Source: an uncultured Clostridia bacterium
GTDB lineage: Bacteria > Bacillota > Clostridia > Christensenellales > UBA1750
NCBI GenBank assembly: GCA_944383925.1
Contig: CALWRM010000004.1
Span: 1 to 36,895 of the forward strand
Direction of reading: 5' to 3'
DNA: 36,895 nucleotides
The translations under genes were made by a program, and so were the position numbers. Numbering within the stretch: position 1 is the first letter of the stretch; each line of letters starts with the position of its first letter. Below are positions 15,337 to 23,046 of the stretch, in pieces. Below the pieces are notes generated by a model. It ran no database searches. It had not been told where the DNA came from and saw nothing but the letters and a program-made list of their open reading frames with translations.

Positions 15337-16447
15337 GTGCGCTTTCCTCCTTCTCCTCCGGGCGATAGTCCGGAATGTCCTTTCGGTTCTTCAACAACAG
15401 CCAGGCCAAGCAGACGCCACAGATGCCCGCCACCAGCTTGGCCACCACGAAGGCGGGGATCAGCTCCGGCGCCAGCTCGCTGGCCAAGCCCAGCTGGCCG
15501 CCCAACACGTAGGCGCCGCCGGCCGCATAGGCGCAGACCAACACCTGGCCGCGCTTGTCCAGGTTATCCATGTCGGAAAAAGGGATCACCACCGACACCG
15601 TGGAGGCCAGCATGCCGGCCACCGCCGCGTCGCCGATGCGCAGCCTTCTGCCGAAGGCGCGCATGAAGCCCTTAAAGCAGCGGCGCAGCACGGCCATCAG
15701 GCACATGCCCCCGCACATGGTGAAGATGATGCGGCAGACGATGGTGAGGGCCTCGCCCAAGGGCGCCATGCCGGGAATGGGCTCCCAGCCGAAGATCATC
15801 TTCACGCCCTGCAACAGCAAGCCCACGCAGGAAATGCCCGAGAGGATCCGGCCGAACACCACGAACACCTTGACCATCATGCCGGGCTTTTTCCAAAGCC
15901 CCAGCACCAGCAACAGGGCCAAGAGGGTCATGGGCAGCAGGTTCCACAGGGTGTTGAGGAAGGGCAACCCCGCCAGGAAGGAGCCCACCAGACAGCCGAT
16001 GGGGATGCAGGCCACGCCCGAGAGCAGGCCGAGGGACAGCTGTGGAAAGTGACGCTTGTCGATCATCGTCACCGACACGGGGATGGTGTAGCCGATGCCC
16101 GCGCCGCAGATGGCGGAAATCACGATGGCCGCATACAGGCCAAGGTTTTCGTCCTGCATGATGCCAACGCCCAGGTTGTAGCCGCCCATATCGATGGGGA
16201 AGAGCATGCAGGGGAAGATGCTCGGCTCCATGTGCAGGGCCTGGGCCAAGGGGCCGACGCCCCTTTCCACGATCCCGGCGGCGGCGGGCGCCAGGGAATA
16301 GATGCCAAGCACCCCCAGGCACACGACGCCCATCTTCTTCAGGGTTTCCAGAAACACCTCGCCTAGCTTCAGCCGGTTGCCAATCAGATAATCCACACCG
16401 CCGAGCACAAAAAAAGCGCCCAGCACGTACACGATCCACTTGCTCAA
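15323..16447 (-). CDS. eutH: EutH-like ethanolamine transporter family protein
   Basis: A 374-residue protein with about ten membrane spans. The stretches LAPAAAGIVERGVGPLAQAL, FPIDMGGYNLG, IPVSVTMIDKRHFPQLSLGLLSGVACIPIGCLVG and GDAAVAGMLASTVSVVIPFSDMDNLDKRGQVL align well with EutH of Escherichia coli as I recall it (for example LLACDMGGFFLAKE, ALGVLAGIVTIPIGC, AAGMVATLANNIPMFGMMKQMDTRGKV). The TTG at 16447 is chosen because SKWIVYVLGAFFVLGGVDYLIGN aligns with the EutH N-terminus. An ATG at 16501 after AAGGGG would add 18 residues. No other eut gene is in the window. It overlaps the serine hydrolase gene by 14 bp, which suggests that it imports an amine or amide-derived compound processed by that enzyme. 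Confidence 0.85.
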   Translation of the reverse strand: MSKWIVYVLGAFFVLGGVDYLIGNRLKLGEVFLETLKKMGVVCLGVLGIYSLAPAAAGIVERGVGPLAQALHMEPSIFPCMLFPIDMGGYNLGVGIMQDENLGLYAAIVISAICGAGIGYTIPVSVTMIDKRHFPQLSLGLLSGVACIPIGCLVGSFLAGLPFLNTLWNLLPMTLLALLLVLGLWKKPGMMVKVFVVFGRILSGISCVGLLLQGVKMIFGWEPIPGMAPLGEALTIVCRIIFTMCGGMCLMAVLRRCFKGFMRAFGRRLRIGDAAVAGMLASTVSVVIPFSDMDNLDKRGQVLVCAYAAGGAYVLGGQLGLASELAPELIPAFVVAKLVAGICGVCLAWLLLKNRKDIPDYRPEEKEESAHASN

Positions 16448-16582
16448 GTCCTTATGTTCCCCCTCAAACGCCGCAAACCGGCTATCTTCCACCCAAAGCA
16501 TACCACCCCTTGCGGCAATGATCAAGAAAAAACCTCTCCCCGCCCGTGCGCCCAGACGGGGAAATTCCAAGGCGCGCGGGCC

Positions 16583-16601
16583 AAAAAAGAGGCCGAGCCT
16601 C
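16583..16601 (-). terminator. Terminator-like hairpin in the leader region of the eutH-like gene
   Basis: On the minus strand GAGGC-TCG-GCCTC (16589-16601) is followed directly by TTTTTT (16583-16588). It lies about 136 bp before the TTG start. It could end antisense transcription from the MFS side or act as a leader attenuator. No convincing minus-strand promoter was found upstream. Confidence 0.45.
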
Positions 16602-16615
16602 CGGTCGGTTTTGCC

Positions 16616-16643
16616 TTGACTTTTCGATTTACATTTGTATAAT
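16616..16643 (+). promoter_or_regulatory. Vegetative promoter for the MFS transporter gene
   Basis: TTGACT (16616-16621), 16-bp spacer, TATAAT (16638-16643). It leaves a leader of about 120 bases before the ATG at 16772. I see no recognised riboswitch in that leader. Confidence 0.75.
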
Positions 16644-16771
16644 TTGAAGTGTTTTATGGTCGTCCTCTGCGGGGCCTGCAGCGCGTGCAGGCCATCTAGG
16701 TACGGCTTTCCACCGGGCGCCCGCTGGCATCGCCAAGGCGCCCTGGCCGTATACACAAGGAGGAAACAACG

Positions 16772-18154
16772 ATGCTGCATTTTCGCTTTCAAAGACCCCG
16801 TCAGCCTTTGCCCCCCTTTCCCCAGATGGTCAAAAACCTTTGCCGCCGCACCAAGGAAGGGTTCCTTAGCGGATGGTATTTCCAAGGCGACGAAAATAGC
16901 CGCAACCGAGTTTGGCACCTGACCTACAACTACACGGCCAACATCATTGCCAACCTGGTCGGCGGCAATTTTTATACGGGTCTGATGCTGCTGTTGGGCG
17001 CCAACGACGGGTTCGTGGGCTTGATGAGCATGATCACCTACGCCGCCAACCTCATGCAATGCCTCTCCCCCCTGTTGCTGGAGCGCTTCAGCAGCCGCAA
17101 GCGCCTGCTGATCGGCATTCGCCTGATCACCCTGTTCTTCAACGTCGTCTTCATCGGCCTGGTGCCCTTCTTCGATGTGGGTCAACAGTTCCGCCTAACC
17201 TTGTTCGGCTTTGGCGTGCTGATGGTGCAGTTTACCAATGCGTTGACCGCGCCGGGCTACAACATTTGGCACATTCAGTTCCTGCCCCAGCGCGTGCGGG
17301 TGCGCTATTTCTCCCTGCTCTCCATGACCAACGGCATTCTGGTGGCCTGTTTCAACCTCCTGGGCAGCGCCGTGGTGGACCACTTCAAGGCCCAGGGCAG
17401 CGAGCTCATCGGCCTGACGGTGCTGCGCGTGTTCGCCCTTCTGGTGACGGCGCTGGATATCTACGCCCTGAGCCAAATGAAGGAATATCCCTATTCCCAA
17501 AACGCCAAGCGCTTCACCCTCAAGGACCTGCTCATCAGCCCCTTTAAGGAAGTCAAGTACCTGCGCACCATCGGCATCACCTTCATCTGGAACCTGGCCG
17601 CCAACATCCCCGGCTCCTACTACACGGTGTACCTGCTGAAGAACCTGGATGTCAGCTACTCCTTTATCACCCTGGCCAACTTCCTCAACGTGCCCATCCT
17701 TCTGCTGCTCATGCCGGTGTGGAGCCGCTTTTTGCGCAAGTTCTCGTGGCTGAAGACCCTGAACATCGCCCTTGCCCTCTACGCGCCCCACTACATATTG
17801 CTGGGGCTAATCACCAAGGGCTCGGTGTATTACCTCTATCCCCTCACCTTGGCCTATGCCTTTACCCTGTCCGTCGGCATCAACCTGGCCTTTACCAACG
17901 TGCCCTATATCAACATGCCCGAGAAGAACCAAACCGTCTTCATCGGCTTTTACTCCACCATGGCCAACCTGGGCGCCCTCATCGGCGTGACCATTGGCCG
18001 CCAGCTGGTGGAGGGCCTGCACGCCGTCAACTTCCAGTTTCTGGGCCTCACCTTCGTGGACAAACAGGTGCTGGTGCTCATCGTCGGCGTGGTGATGGCC
18101 TTGACGGCGGTGATCGTCTACTTCCTGCGCCGCGGCGTCAAGGAAGAAGCCTAA
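16772..18154 (+). CDS. MFS-type transporter
   Basis: A 460-residue protein with about 12 membrane segments after a 50-residue cytoplasmic N-terminus. The loop between spans 2 and 3 reads LLLERFSSRKRLLIG, a degenerate form of the MFS motif GxxxDRxGRR. The central cytoplasmic loop (FTLKDLLISPFKEVKYLRTIG) splits the protein into two six-span halves. This pattern fits a large uncharacterised MFS_1 group common in Clostridia and near sugar or peptide genes. The start has ACAAGGAGGAAACAACG before it. It is a single-gene transcription unit with its own promoter and terminator; no substrate can be assigned. Confidence 0.88.
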   Translation: MLHFRFQRPRQPLPPFPQMVKNLCRRTKEGFLSGWYFQGDENSRNRVWHLTYNYTANIIANLVGGNFYTGLMLLLGANDGFVGLMSMITYAANLMQCLSPLLLERFSSRKRLLIGIRLITLFFNVVFIGLVPFFDVGQQFRLTLFGFGVLMVQFTNALTAPGYNIWHIQFLPQRVRVRYFSLLSMTNGILVACFNLLGSAVVDHFKAQGSELIGLTVLRVFALLVTALDIYALSQMKEYPYSQNAKRFTLKDLLISPFKEVKYLRTIGITFIWNLAANIPGSYYTVYLLKNLDVSYSFITLANFLNVPILLLLMPVWSRFLRKFSWLKTLNIALALYAPHYILLGLITKGSVYYLYPLTLAYAFTLSVGINLAFTNVPYINMPEKNQTVFIGFYSTMANLGALIGVTIGRQLVEGLHAVNFQFLGLTFVDKQVLVLIVGVVMALTAVIVYFLRRGVKEEA

Positions 18155-18166
18155 GCCCTGCGCCAA

Positions 18167-18199
18167 GGGCCCGGCCAAGCGCCGGGTCCTTTTCTTTTT
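18167..18199 (+). terminator. Rho-independent terminator of the MFS gene
   Basis: A 9-bp stem (18167-18175 with 18181-18189, one G-T pair, five-base loop) is followed by TTTTCTTTTT. It lies 12 bp after the stop. Confidence 0.85.
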
Positions 18200-18203
18200 G
18201 CCC

Positions 18204-18232
18204 TTGACAGCTTCCGTCCGCCCTGCTATACT
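18204..18232 (+). promoter_or_regulatory. Consensus promoter of the GntR/ABC operon
   Basis: TTGACA (18204-18209), 17-bp spacer, TATACT (18227-18232). A palindromic operator begins 3 bp after the -10 box. Confidence 0.87.
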
Positions 18233-18234
18233 CT

Positions 18235-18261
18235 AACCGTACTAGTTGACATAGTACAGTT
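18235..18261. promoter_or_regulatory. Probable GntR (YtrA-like) operator
   Basis: AACnGTACTA-N7-TAGTACnGTT: perfect 6-bp inner arms (18239-18244, 18252-18257) and 3-bp outer arms (18235-18237, 18259-18261). It covers the predicted transcription start. The next gene is a YtrA-type GntR regulator, so autorepression is likely. Confidence 0.75.
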
Positions 18262-18287
18262 AATACATTAGGAAAGGAGGCGTCCTC

Positions 18288-18689
18288 TTGCTCCTCACCA
18301 TCGACAAGCTTTCGCGCACGCCCATCTACGAGCAGGTGGTCGCCCAGCTGGAGATGCATATTCAGTTGGGCAGCTTTTCCCAGGACCAAGCCCTGCCGTC
18401 GGTGCGCAGCCTTTCCTTGGAGCTGGGCGTCAACCCCAACACGCTGCAAAAGGCCTATGCGGAGCTGGAGCGGCGGGGCCTGTGCGTCAGCGTGCCGGGA
18501 AGCGGCCGCTATGTCACGGCCGATGCCAGGGAGCGCCTGGCCGCTCGGTCCCGCCTGGCTCTGGGCGATCTGACCGACCTGGTGGTCAAGCTGCGCGGCG
18601 CCGGCGTCACCCGCGAAGAGATCCTATCCTGCGTCCAATCGGCTTTGGATGCCGCAATTTCCACGAAAGGAGAGACATCAAGCTCATGA
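18288..18689 (+). CDS. GntR family transcriptional regulator, YtrA subfamily
   Basis: A 133-residue protein with an N-terminal winged helix of the GntR type (PIYEQVVAQLEMHIQLG...LPSVRSLSLELGVNPNTLQKAYAELERRGLCVSVPGSGRYVT, about residues 8-75) and only a short helical tail. That is the size of YtrA-type repressors, which sit in front of ABC transporter operons. The start is TTG at 18288 with GGAAAGGAGG upstream. Its stop overlaps the ATPase start (ATGA). A strong palindrome over its own promoter suggests it represses this operon. In Bacillus, YtrA operons respond to cell wall-active antibiotics; whether this one does is unknown. Confidence 0.92.
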   Translation: MLLTIDKLSRTPIYEQVVAQLEMHIQLGSFSQDQALPSVRSLSLELGVNPNTLQKAYAELERRGLCVSVPGSGRYVTADARERLAARSRLALGDLTDLVVKLRGAGVTREEILSCVQSALDAAISTKGETSSS

Positions 18690-19630
18690 TCGAAGCCAAG
18701 GGCGTTTCCAAGCGTTTTGCCTCCGTGGAGGCGCTGCGGGAGCTGAGCCTCCAGCTGCCAAAGGGCGGCGTGTTTGGCCTTGTCGGCTCCAACGGGGCGG
18801 GCAAGTCCACCCTGCTGCGCCTGCTCAGCGGCGTCTACCGGCCCAGCAGCGGCCTCGTGTTGCTCGATGGCGTCCCGCTCTACGACAATCCGCAGGCCAA
18901 GGGATGCGTCGTCTATCTGTCGGACGACCCCTACCTTCCCGTTTCCTCCACCCTGCGTTCCATGGCCAAATGCTATGCCGCCGCCTATCCGCGCTTTTCC
19001 CACGACTACCTACAGGGGCTGGTTCGAATGCTCCAGCTAAACGACCGAGCCCCCCTCGGCCGCTTTTCCAAGGGCATGCGGCGCCAGGCCGCCCTGGCTC
19101 TGGCCCTGGCCTGCCAAACGGACTATCTGTTGCTGGACGAGACCTTCGACGGCCTGGACCCGGTGATGCGCGCCTTGGCCAAGCAGCTGCTCTACGCCGA
19201 GGTGGAGCGCAGGCAGCTGGGCGTGGCGCTGACCAGCCACTCCCTGCGGGAGCTGGAGGACACCTGCGACCAGCTGGCCCTCCTGCACCAGGGCGGCCTC
19301 GTGTTTCAGAGCGAGATACAGAACCTAAAGACTTCCCTGTTCAAGGTGCAGCTGGCCTTTTCCGCGCCCTTTGGCCGCGAGGTGTTTCAGGGCCTCTCCG
19401 TCTTGGAGTTCAACCAACAGGGCTCCGTCGCCACGGCCATCGTGCGCGGTGACCGGGCCGAGGCGACCGCCAGACTGCGCGCCCTGTCGCCCTTGCTGCT
19501 GGAGCTGCTTCCCCTCTCCCTGGAGGAGGTCTTCGTGCACGAGATGGGCGCCTTGGGATACCACTTCGACCCTGCCTCCCTGTTTAGCAAGGAGGAAACA
19601 CAACAAGACGGAGGTGAACCTCGCTCATGA
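18686..19630 (+). CDS. ABC transporter ATP-binding protein (YtrB-like)
   Basis: A 314-residue ATPase. Walker A is GSNGAGKST (34-42), the signature is the degenerate RFSKGMRRQ, Walker B is YLLLDETFDGLD and the switch His is in ALTSHSLRELE. The ETFDGLDP ending and FSKGM signature are typical of the ATPases that accompany YtrA-type regulators. The last 90 residues form an extra domain after the nucleotide-binding core. The ATG overlaps the gntR stop, with GAAAGGAGAGACATCAAGCT upstream. Its stop overlaps the permease start by 4 bp. Confidence 0.92.
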   Translation: MIEAKGVSKRFASVEALRELSLQLPKGGVFGLVGSNGAGKSTLLRLLSGVYRPSSGLVLLDGVPLYDNPQAKGCVVYLSDDPYLPVSSTLRSMAKCYAAAYPRFSHDYLQGLVRMLQLNDRAPLGRFSKGMRRQAALALALACQTDYLLLDETFDGLDPVMRALAKQLLYAEVERRQLGVALTSHSLRELEDTCDQLALLHQGGLVFQSEIQNLKTSLFKVQLAFSAPFGREVFQGLSVLEFNQQGSVATAIVRGDRAEATARLRALSPLLLELLPLSLEEVFVHEMGALGYHFDPASLFSKEETQQDGGEPRS

Positions 19631-21723
19631 AGGGTCGTGTTTTGAATGGGCGGCTGTATCTGGACTGCCTGCGCAGGCTGTCGCTTCCGGGCCTTTCCCA
19701 GATTGCGGTTTTTGCCTTTTTAACCCTGCTTTACCATCTTTTCGATTCCAGTCGTCTTCAAACCCTCGAGGAGCTTTCGCCCTTCCTGTATTTGTATCAA
19801 TACGTCTCCCCCGCCTTCCTGGGTCTTTGCGCCTTCTCCTTTTTGTTCCGGCGCAACGCCTCCGACTTTTTCCATTCCCTGCCCTATTCCAGGCATTGCC
19901 TCTTCCTGGGCTGCAGCCTGGCCGCCGCCAGCTATGTTCTGGCGGGCATCTTGGTCTGCCTGGGGCTTTCCGGCCTGCTCCTGCTCCTAAAGGGCGTCGC
20001 CTTTATGCCCAGCCAGCTGCCTGTGTTGGCCTTCCAGTGCGGCGCCGGCGCGCTGCTGGTGCTCGGCTGCACGCTGGTGGGCATCAGCCTCACGGGCCTG
20101 CGTTCGACAACTCTCTTGCTAGGCTTCGTGCTGCTCCTGGCGCCAAGGGCCCTCGCCGCCCTGTACGCCTGGCTGTTGGAGGACGCCTTTCCCCTGCTGG
20201 AGCCGGCCTCCCTCTCCTTTTTCCTGAGCGCAGCGCCCAACCTGCCCGCCGCCCTGTTGCTGGATATCCTGCGTTGGTTCCTGGGGTATGGCGGTTCCAG
20301 TCCCGCCCAGCTCCTGTCCCAGCCGCTCTACGGCCTGTACACCCTCTTCCTTGCCCTGATAGCTTATGCCGGCGCGCTGTTCGCCTTCCGCTGGCGGCCT
20401 TCGGAAACGGCCGGCGTCGCCGCGCCCAACCGCCCGCTGCGGGGCCTGCTGCGCTGTCTCCCCTCCCTGCCCTTTTTCGTGCTGGCCGGCGTCTTCACGG
20501 CCCAACTGGCGCTCAACTCCCTTTCCTCGATCGGCTTTGCCTCCGCCGGCGGCCTTTTCCTCCTGCTGTCCCTGGGTCTGGTCGCCTATGTCTGCACCGG
20601 CCTGATGTTGGACCGCTCCCTGCGCGGCCTGCCCCGCACGCTGGCCGTGCTTCCCTTGGCGTTTCTTCTGTCCTTCGGGCTGGGCGCCGGCGCCCTGCTC
20701 CAGGGCAACGCCTGGAAGCAAGCGGACTTTTCGTCGCAACGGCTGCAAAGCGTGCGCTTTCTCTCCAGCGAAGGGGTCAGCAAGACCTATGCGGACCTGT
20801 TCCGAAACGAGCTTTGGTATCAGGAGCCGGAGCTGCTATCCCTGGTGAGCGGGGCCATCGACCGCCAGCGCCAATCCCCGAACCAGGGCGCTTATTCCCA
20901 AGAGGTGGAGCTCACCCTGCAGGGGGGCCGAAGCCTTCGGCTCCATCTGCTCCTATCCGAAGAGGAGCGGCAAAGCCTAGATGCCTTGCTGGCGAAAAAC
21001 GAGGCCTACCTATCGGCCGGTCAACAACTGCCCCTCCAGGAAGAGGTCCTATCCCTTCGCTGCGACCAGCTGGGGCAAGGGCACGCGGCGGAGCTATGGC
21101 AGACGCTGCGCCAAGAGCTGTTGGACCTGCCCGTGGCCGATCCAACGCAGGTCCAGAGCCTCTCCCTCTATGACACCGCTCAAGCCGGAAGCGAGCGCGC
21201 CTTGGGCCCGTTCCTGCTCTACCGGCAGTCCTCCCTGCGTCCGCTGGGCCGTCTCTCCCTGGAAGGCTACCGCGGCCTGGATTTCTTCAGCTCCAGCTAT
21301 GCCCTCAGCGTCCAAACCCCCCGCAGCTCCCAGCAATACCTGGAGTTTTGCCTTGCGGAAAACCAGATGGCTCTCCAATCGCTCCGCCAAGCCCTGTCCG
21401 AGGGCCTGACGCCCAGCGTCTGCTTCCTGAACCTATCTCTCACAAACATCCCCCTGGAGGACGGGCTCTACGCCAGCGAAACCTATAGTTCCGTTTCCAT
21501 CTACCAAAGGCCGGAGGAAGTGGATCTGGCGTTGCCCCAGCTGAACGAACTATGCGAAATGATCCTGCAGCAGGCCGAAGCGCCCATCTCCCTGGACGGC
21601 TGCCTTGCCACCGTGCAGCTTTCCCTGGAATATGAAGACCGGAGCGTCCAGCTGCTCAGCCTGCCCCTCGCCATGGATCCAGAAGCCCTGGACCGCTTGG
21701 TCGCCCTGCTGCCTTCCGCCTAA
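19627..21723 (+). CDS. Large ABC transporter permease with C-terminal extracytoplasmic-type domain
   Basis: A 698-residue protein. Residues about 25-360 hold some 9-10 hydrophobic segments, ending near LPLAFLLSFGLGAGALL. Residues about 365-698 are soluble and rich in Ser, Gln and Leu, with two repeats of a beta-alpha pattern (VELTLQGGRSLRLHLLLSEE and VQLSLEYEDRSVQLLSLPLA at the two ends). This matches the layout of permeases in YtrA/GntR-led operons, where the large domain lies outside the membrane. The ATGA overlap couples it to the ATPase. It is the last gene before the phage-fibre-like pair, and only a weak terminator-like element follows, so readthrough is possible. Confidence 0.8.
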   Translation: MKGRVLNGRLYLDCLRRLSLPGLSQIAVFAFLTLLYHLFDSSRLQTLEELSPFLYLYQYVSPAFLGLCAFSFLFRRNASDFFHSLPYSRHCLFLGCSLAAASYVLAGILVCLGLSGLLLLLKGVAFMPSQLPVLAFQCGAGALLVLGCTLVGISLTGLRSTTLLLGFVLLLAPRALAALYAWLLEDAFPLLEPASLSFFLSAAPNLPAALLLDILRWFLGYGGSSPAQLLSQPLYGLYTLFLALIAYAGALFAFRWRPSETAGVAAPNRPLRGLLRCLPSLPFFVLAGVFTAQLALNSLSSIGFASAGGLFLLLSLGLVAYVCTGLMLDRSLRGLPRTLAVLPLAFLLSFGLGAGALLQGNAWKQADFSSQRLQSVRFLSSEGVSKTYADLFRNELWYQEPELLSLVSGAIDRQRQSPNQGAYSQEVELTLQGGRSLRLHLLLSEEERQSLDALLAKNEAYLSAGQQLPLQEEVLSLRCDQLGQGHAAELWQTLRQELLDLPVADPTQVQSLSLYDTAQAGSERALGPFLLYRQSSLRPLGRLSLEGYRGLDFFSSSYALSVQTPRSSQQYLEFCLAENQMALQSLRQALSEGLTPSVCFLNLSLTNIPLEDGLYASETYSSVSIYQRPEEVDLALPQLNELCEMILQQAEAPISLDGCLATVQLSLEYEDRSVQLLSLPLAMDPEALDRLVALLPSA

Positions 21724-21773
21724 GCGGCAAACGCCCGTTGTCCTTTTTCCGGGAAAAAACGTCCCTCCCCTCG

Positions 21774-21800
21774 TGCTATGCTTGGAACCGTAAGGGTTCC
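21774..21800 (+). promoter_or_regulatory. Possible extended -10 promoter and leader hairpin before the fibre-like pair
   Basis: TGC-TATGCT (21774-21782) is an extended -10 with no good -35. It is followed at once by a GGAACC-GTAAG-GGTTCC hairpin (21784-21800). The ribosome binding site GAAGGGAGGG and the ATG at 21826 come next. Confidence 0.4.
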
Positions 21801-21825
21801 ATCACACGAAGGGAGGGCTTTTTTG

Positions 21826-23013
21826 ATGCTTCACTACGACATCCAGCTCTGCGCAGGGGAAAAGCATCCCCTGGCGCGCGCCCTGGTCTTCGCCAAGGGC
21901 GACAAGGACTCCACGACGCTGCACATCCGTTTTTTTAACGGGCAGACCGCCTTGTGGGAGGAAGACGGGTGCAGCGCCACGCTGCAGGTGCTCTTCGAGG
22001 GGGAGGAGGAGGCCTCCACCTTTCTGTTGACCAAGGAAGAGGAGGGAGGCTATTCCATCGCGATGGAAGCGCCCCTGCTGGCCGTGGCGGGCGTGGCAAG
22101 GTGCACGGCCAGCCTCTATGACGCCACGGGCGCCAGGCTGACGGTGGGCCGCTTTACCTATACCGTGGCGGAGGATCCCTCCCTGCCCGCGGACAGCAGC
22201 CTCACCCAGGCCCAGGTTTCCCTGGTGCAGCAGGCCCTTTCCTCCATCGCCCTGGCCTATGACCAGATCGAGGAGCTACAGCTGGCCTTGGGCGAGGACT
22301 CCAGCTATGCCCAGCAGATGGGCGACTACGCCAAGGAATGGGGCGACGCGGCCAAGGACGCCGTGGAGGGCGTGGCGCTCACCTGGTACACCCTGCCCGG
22401 CAAGCCCAGCACCTTCCCGCCCTCCACCCACACCCACCGGGAGTTCACCCTCATCCAAGCCCAGATCCCCGATCCCCAGCGCCTGATGATCCTCCAGGAG
22501 CTGCCGGAGGGCTGCGAAACCGCCCTGGAGGGGCTGCAAAGCCTGTGCGACGCGGGGCAGCAGGCCGGCTTTCTTTGGGTGGAAGGCCTGGAGGACCTGC
22601 CGGAGGTGACGGGCCTGCTCTGGTTCTACGGCCAAAGCGACGGCAGCTTTACGGCCCTTTTCAGCGACGGCCTCCATCTCTGGGTCCGGCGCGGCACCCA
22701 GGAGGCCTGGGTGGGCCAATGGTCCCAGCCCCTGTTTGCCTCGGCCCTGTGCCAGCAACAGCACACCCTGCTGGCCAACAGCTGGACCAACACCCTCAAC
22801 GGCTACACCCAGTCCCTGACGGTTTCCGGGCTTTCCGCCGCCTATCGGGGCAGCGTGTCCCTGCCCGCCGGCCTCAGCGCCGAACAGCGGGCCGCGGCGC
22901 GCAGGGCCCAGCTCAGCGTGCAATCGGTGGTGGAAGGCGGCGTCGTCATCCTGGCCGACGGCACCCAACCCCAGGTGGACATCCCCATCCTCGTCCAGTT
23001 TGACGCCGTCTAA
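21826..23013 (+). CDS. Phage-type fibre/baseplate protein with BppU-like N-terminal domain
   Basis: A 395-residue protein without signal peptide or membrane spans. Residues 1-112 show the BppU (baseplate upper protein) pattern: ARALVFAKGDKDSTTLHIRFFNG, a second strand set with LLTKEEEGGYSIAMEAPLLAVAGVARCTASLYD, and the closing RLTVGRFTYTVAEDP. A helical stretch (about 120-185) includes YAQQMGDYAKEWGDAAKDAV, like the trimeric coiled coils of tail fibres. The last 80 residues (SWTNTLNGYTQSLTVSGLSAAY... ending ADGTQPQVDIPILVQFD) look like a C-terminal domain common in tail proteins. The ATG at 21826 has GAAGGGAGGG upstream. In phages this kind of protein holds the receptor-binding tip. No head, tail or lysis genes are present here, so its role is open. 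Confidence 0.75.
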   Translation: MLHYDIQLCAGEKHPLARALVFAKGDKDSTTLHIRFFNGQTALWEEDGCSATLQVLFEGEEEASTFLLTKEEEGGYSIAMEAPLLAVAGVARCTASLYDATGARLTVGRFTYTVAEDPSLPADSSLTQAQVSLVQQALSSIALAYDQIEELQLALGEDSSYAQQMGDYAKEWGDAAKDAVEGVALTWYTLPGKPSTFPPSTHTHREFTLIQAQIPDPQRLMILQELPEGCETALEGLQSLCDAGQQAGFLWVEGLEDLPEVTGLLWFYGQSDGSFTALFSDGLHLWVRRGTQEAWVGQWSQPLFASALCQQQHTLLANSWTNTLNGYTQSLTVSGLSAAYRGSVSLPAGLSAEQRAAARRAQLSVQSVVEGGVVILADGTQPQVDIPILVQFDAV

Positions 23014-23046
23014 CCCCGCACATCTTGCAAAAAGGAGGCAAACCCC

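Noticed and set aside
16644..16771. Possible riboswitch in the 120-base MFS leader
   Set aside because: GC-rich hairpins are present, but I could not fit any known riboswitch core, and no terminator follows.
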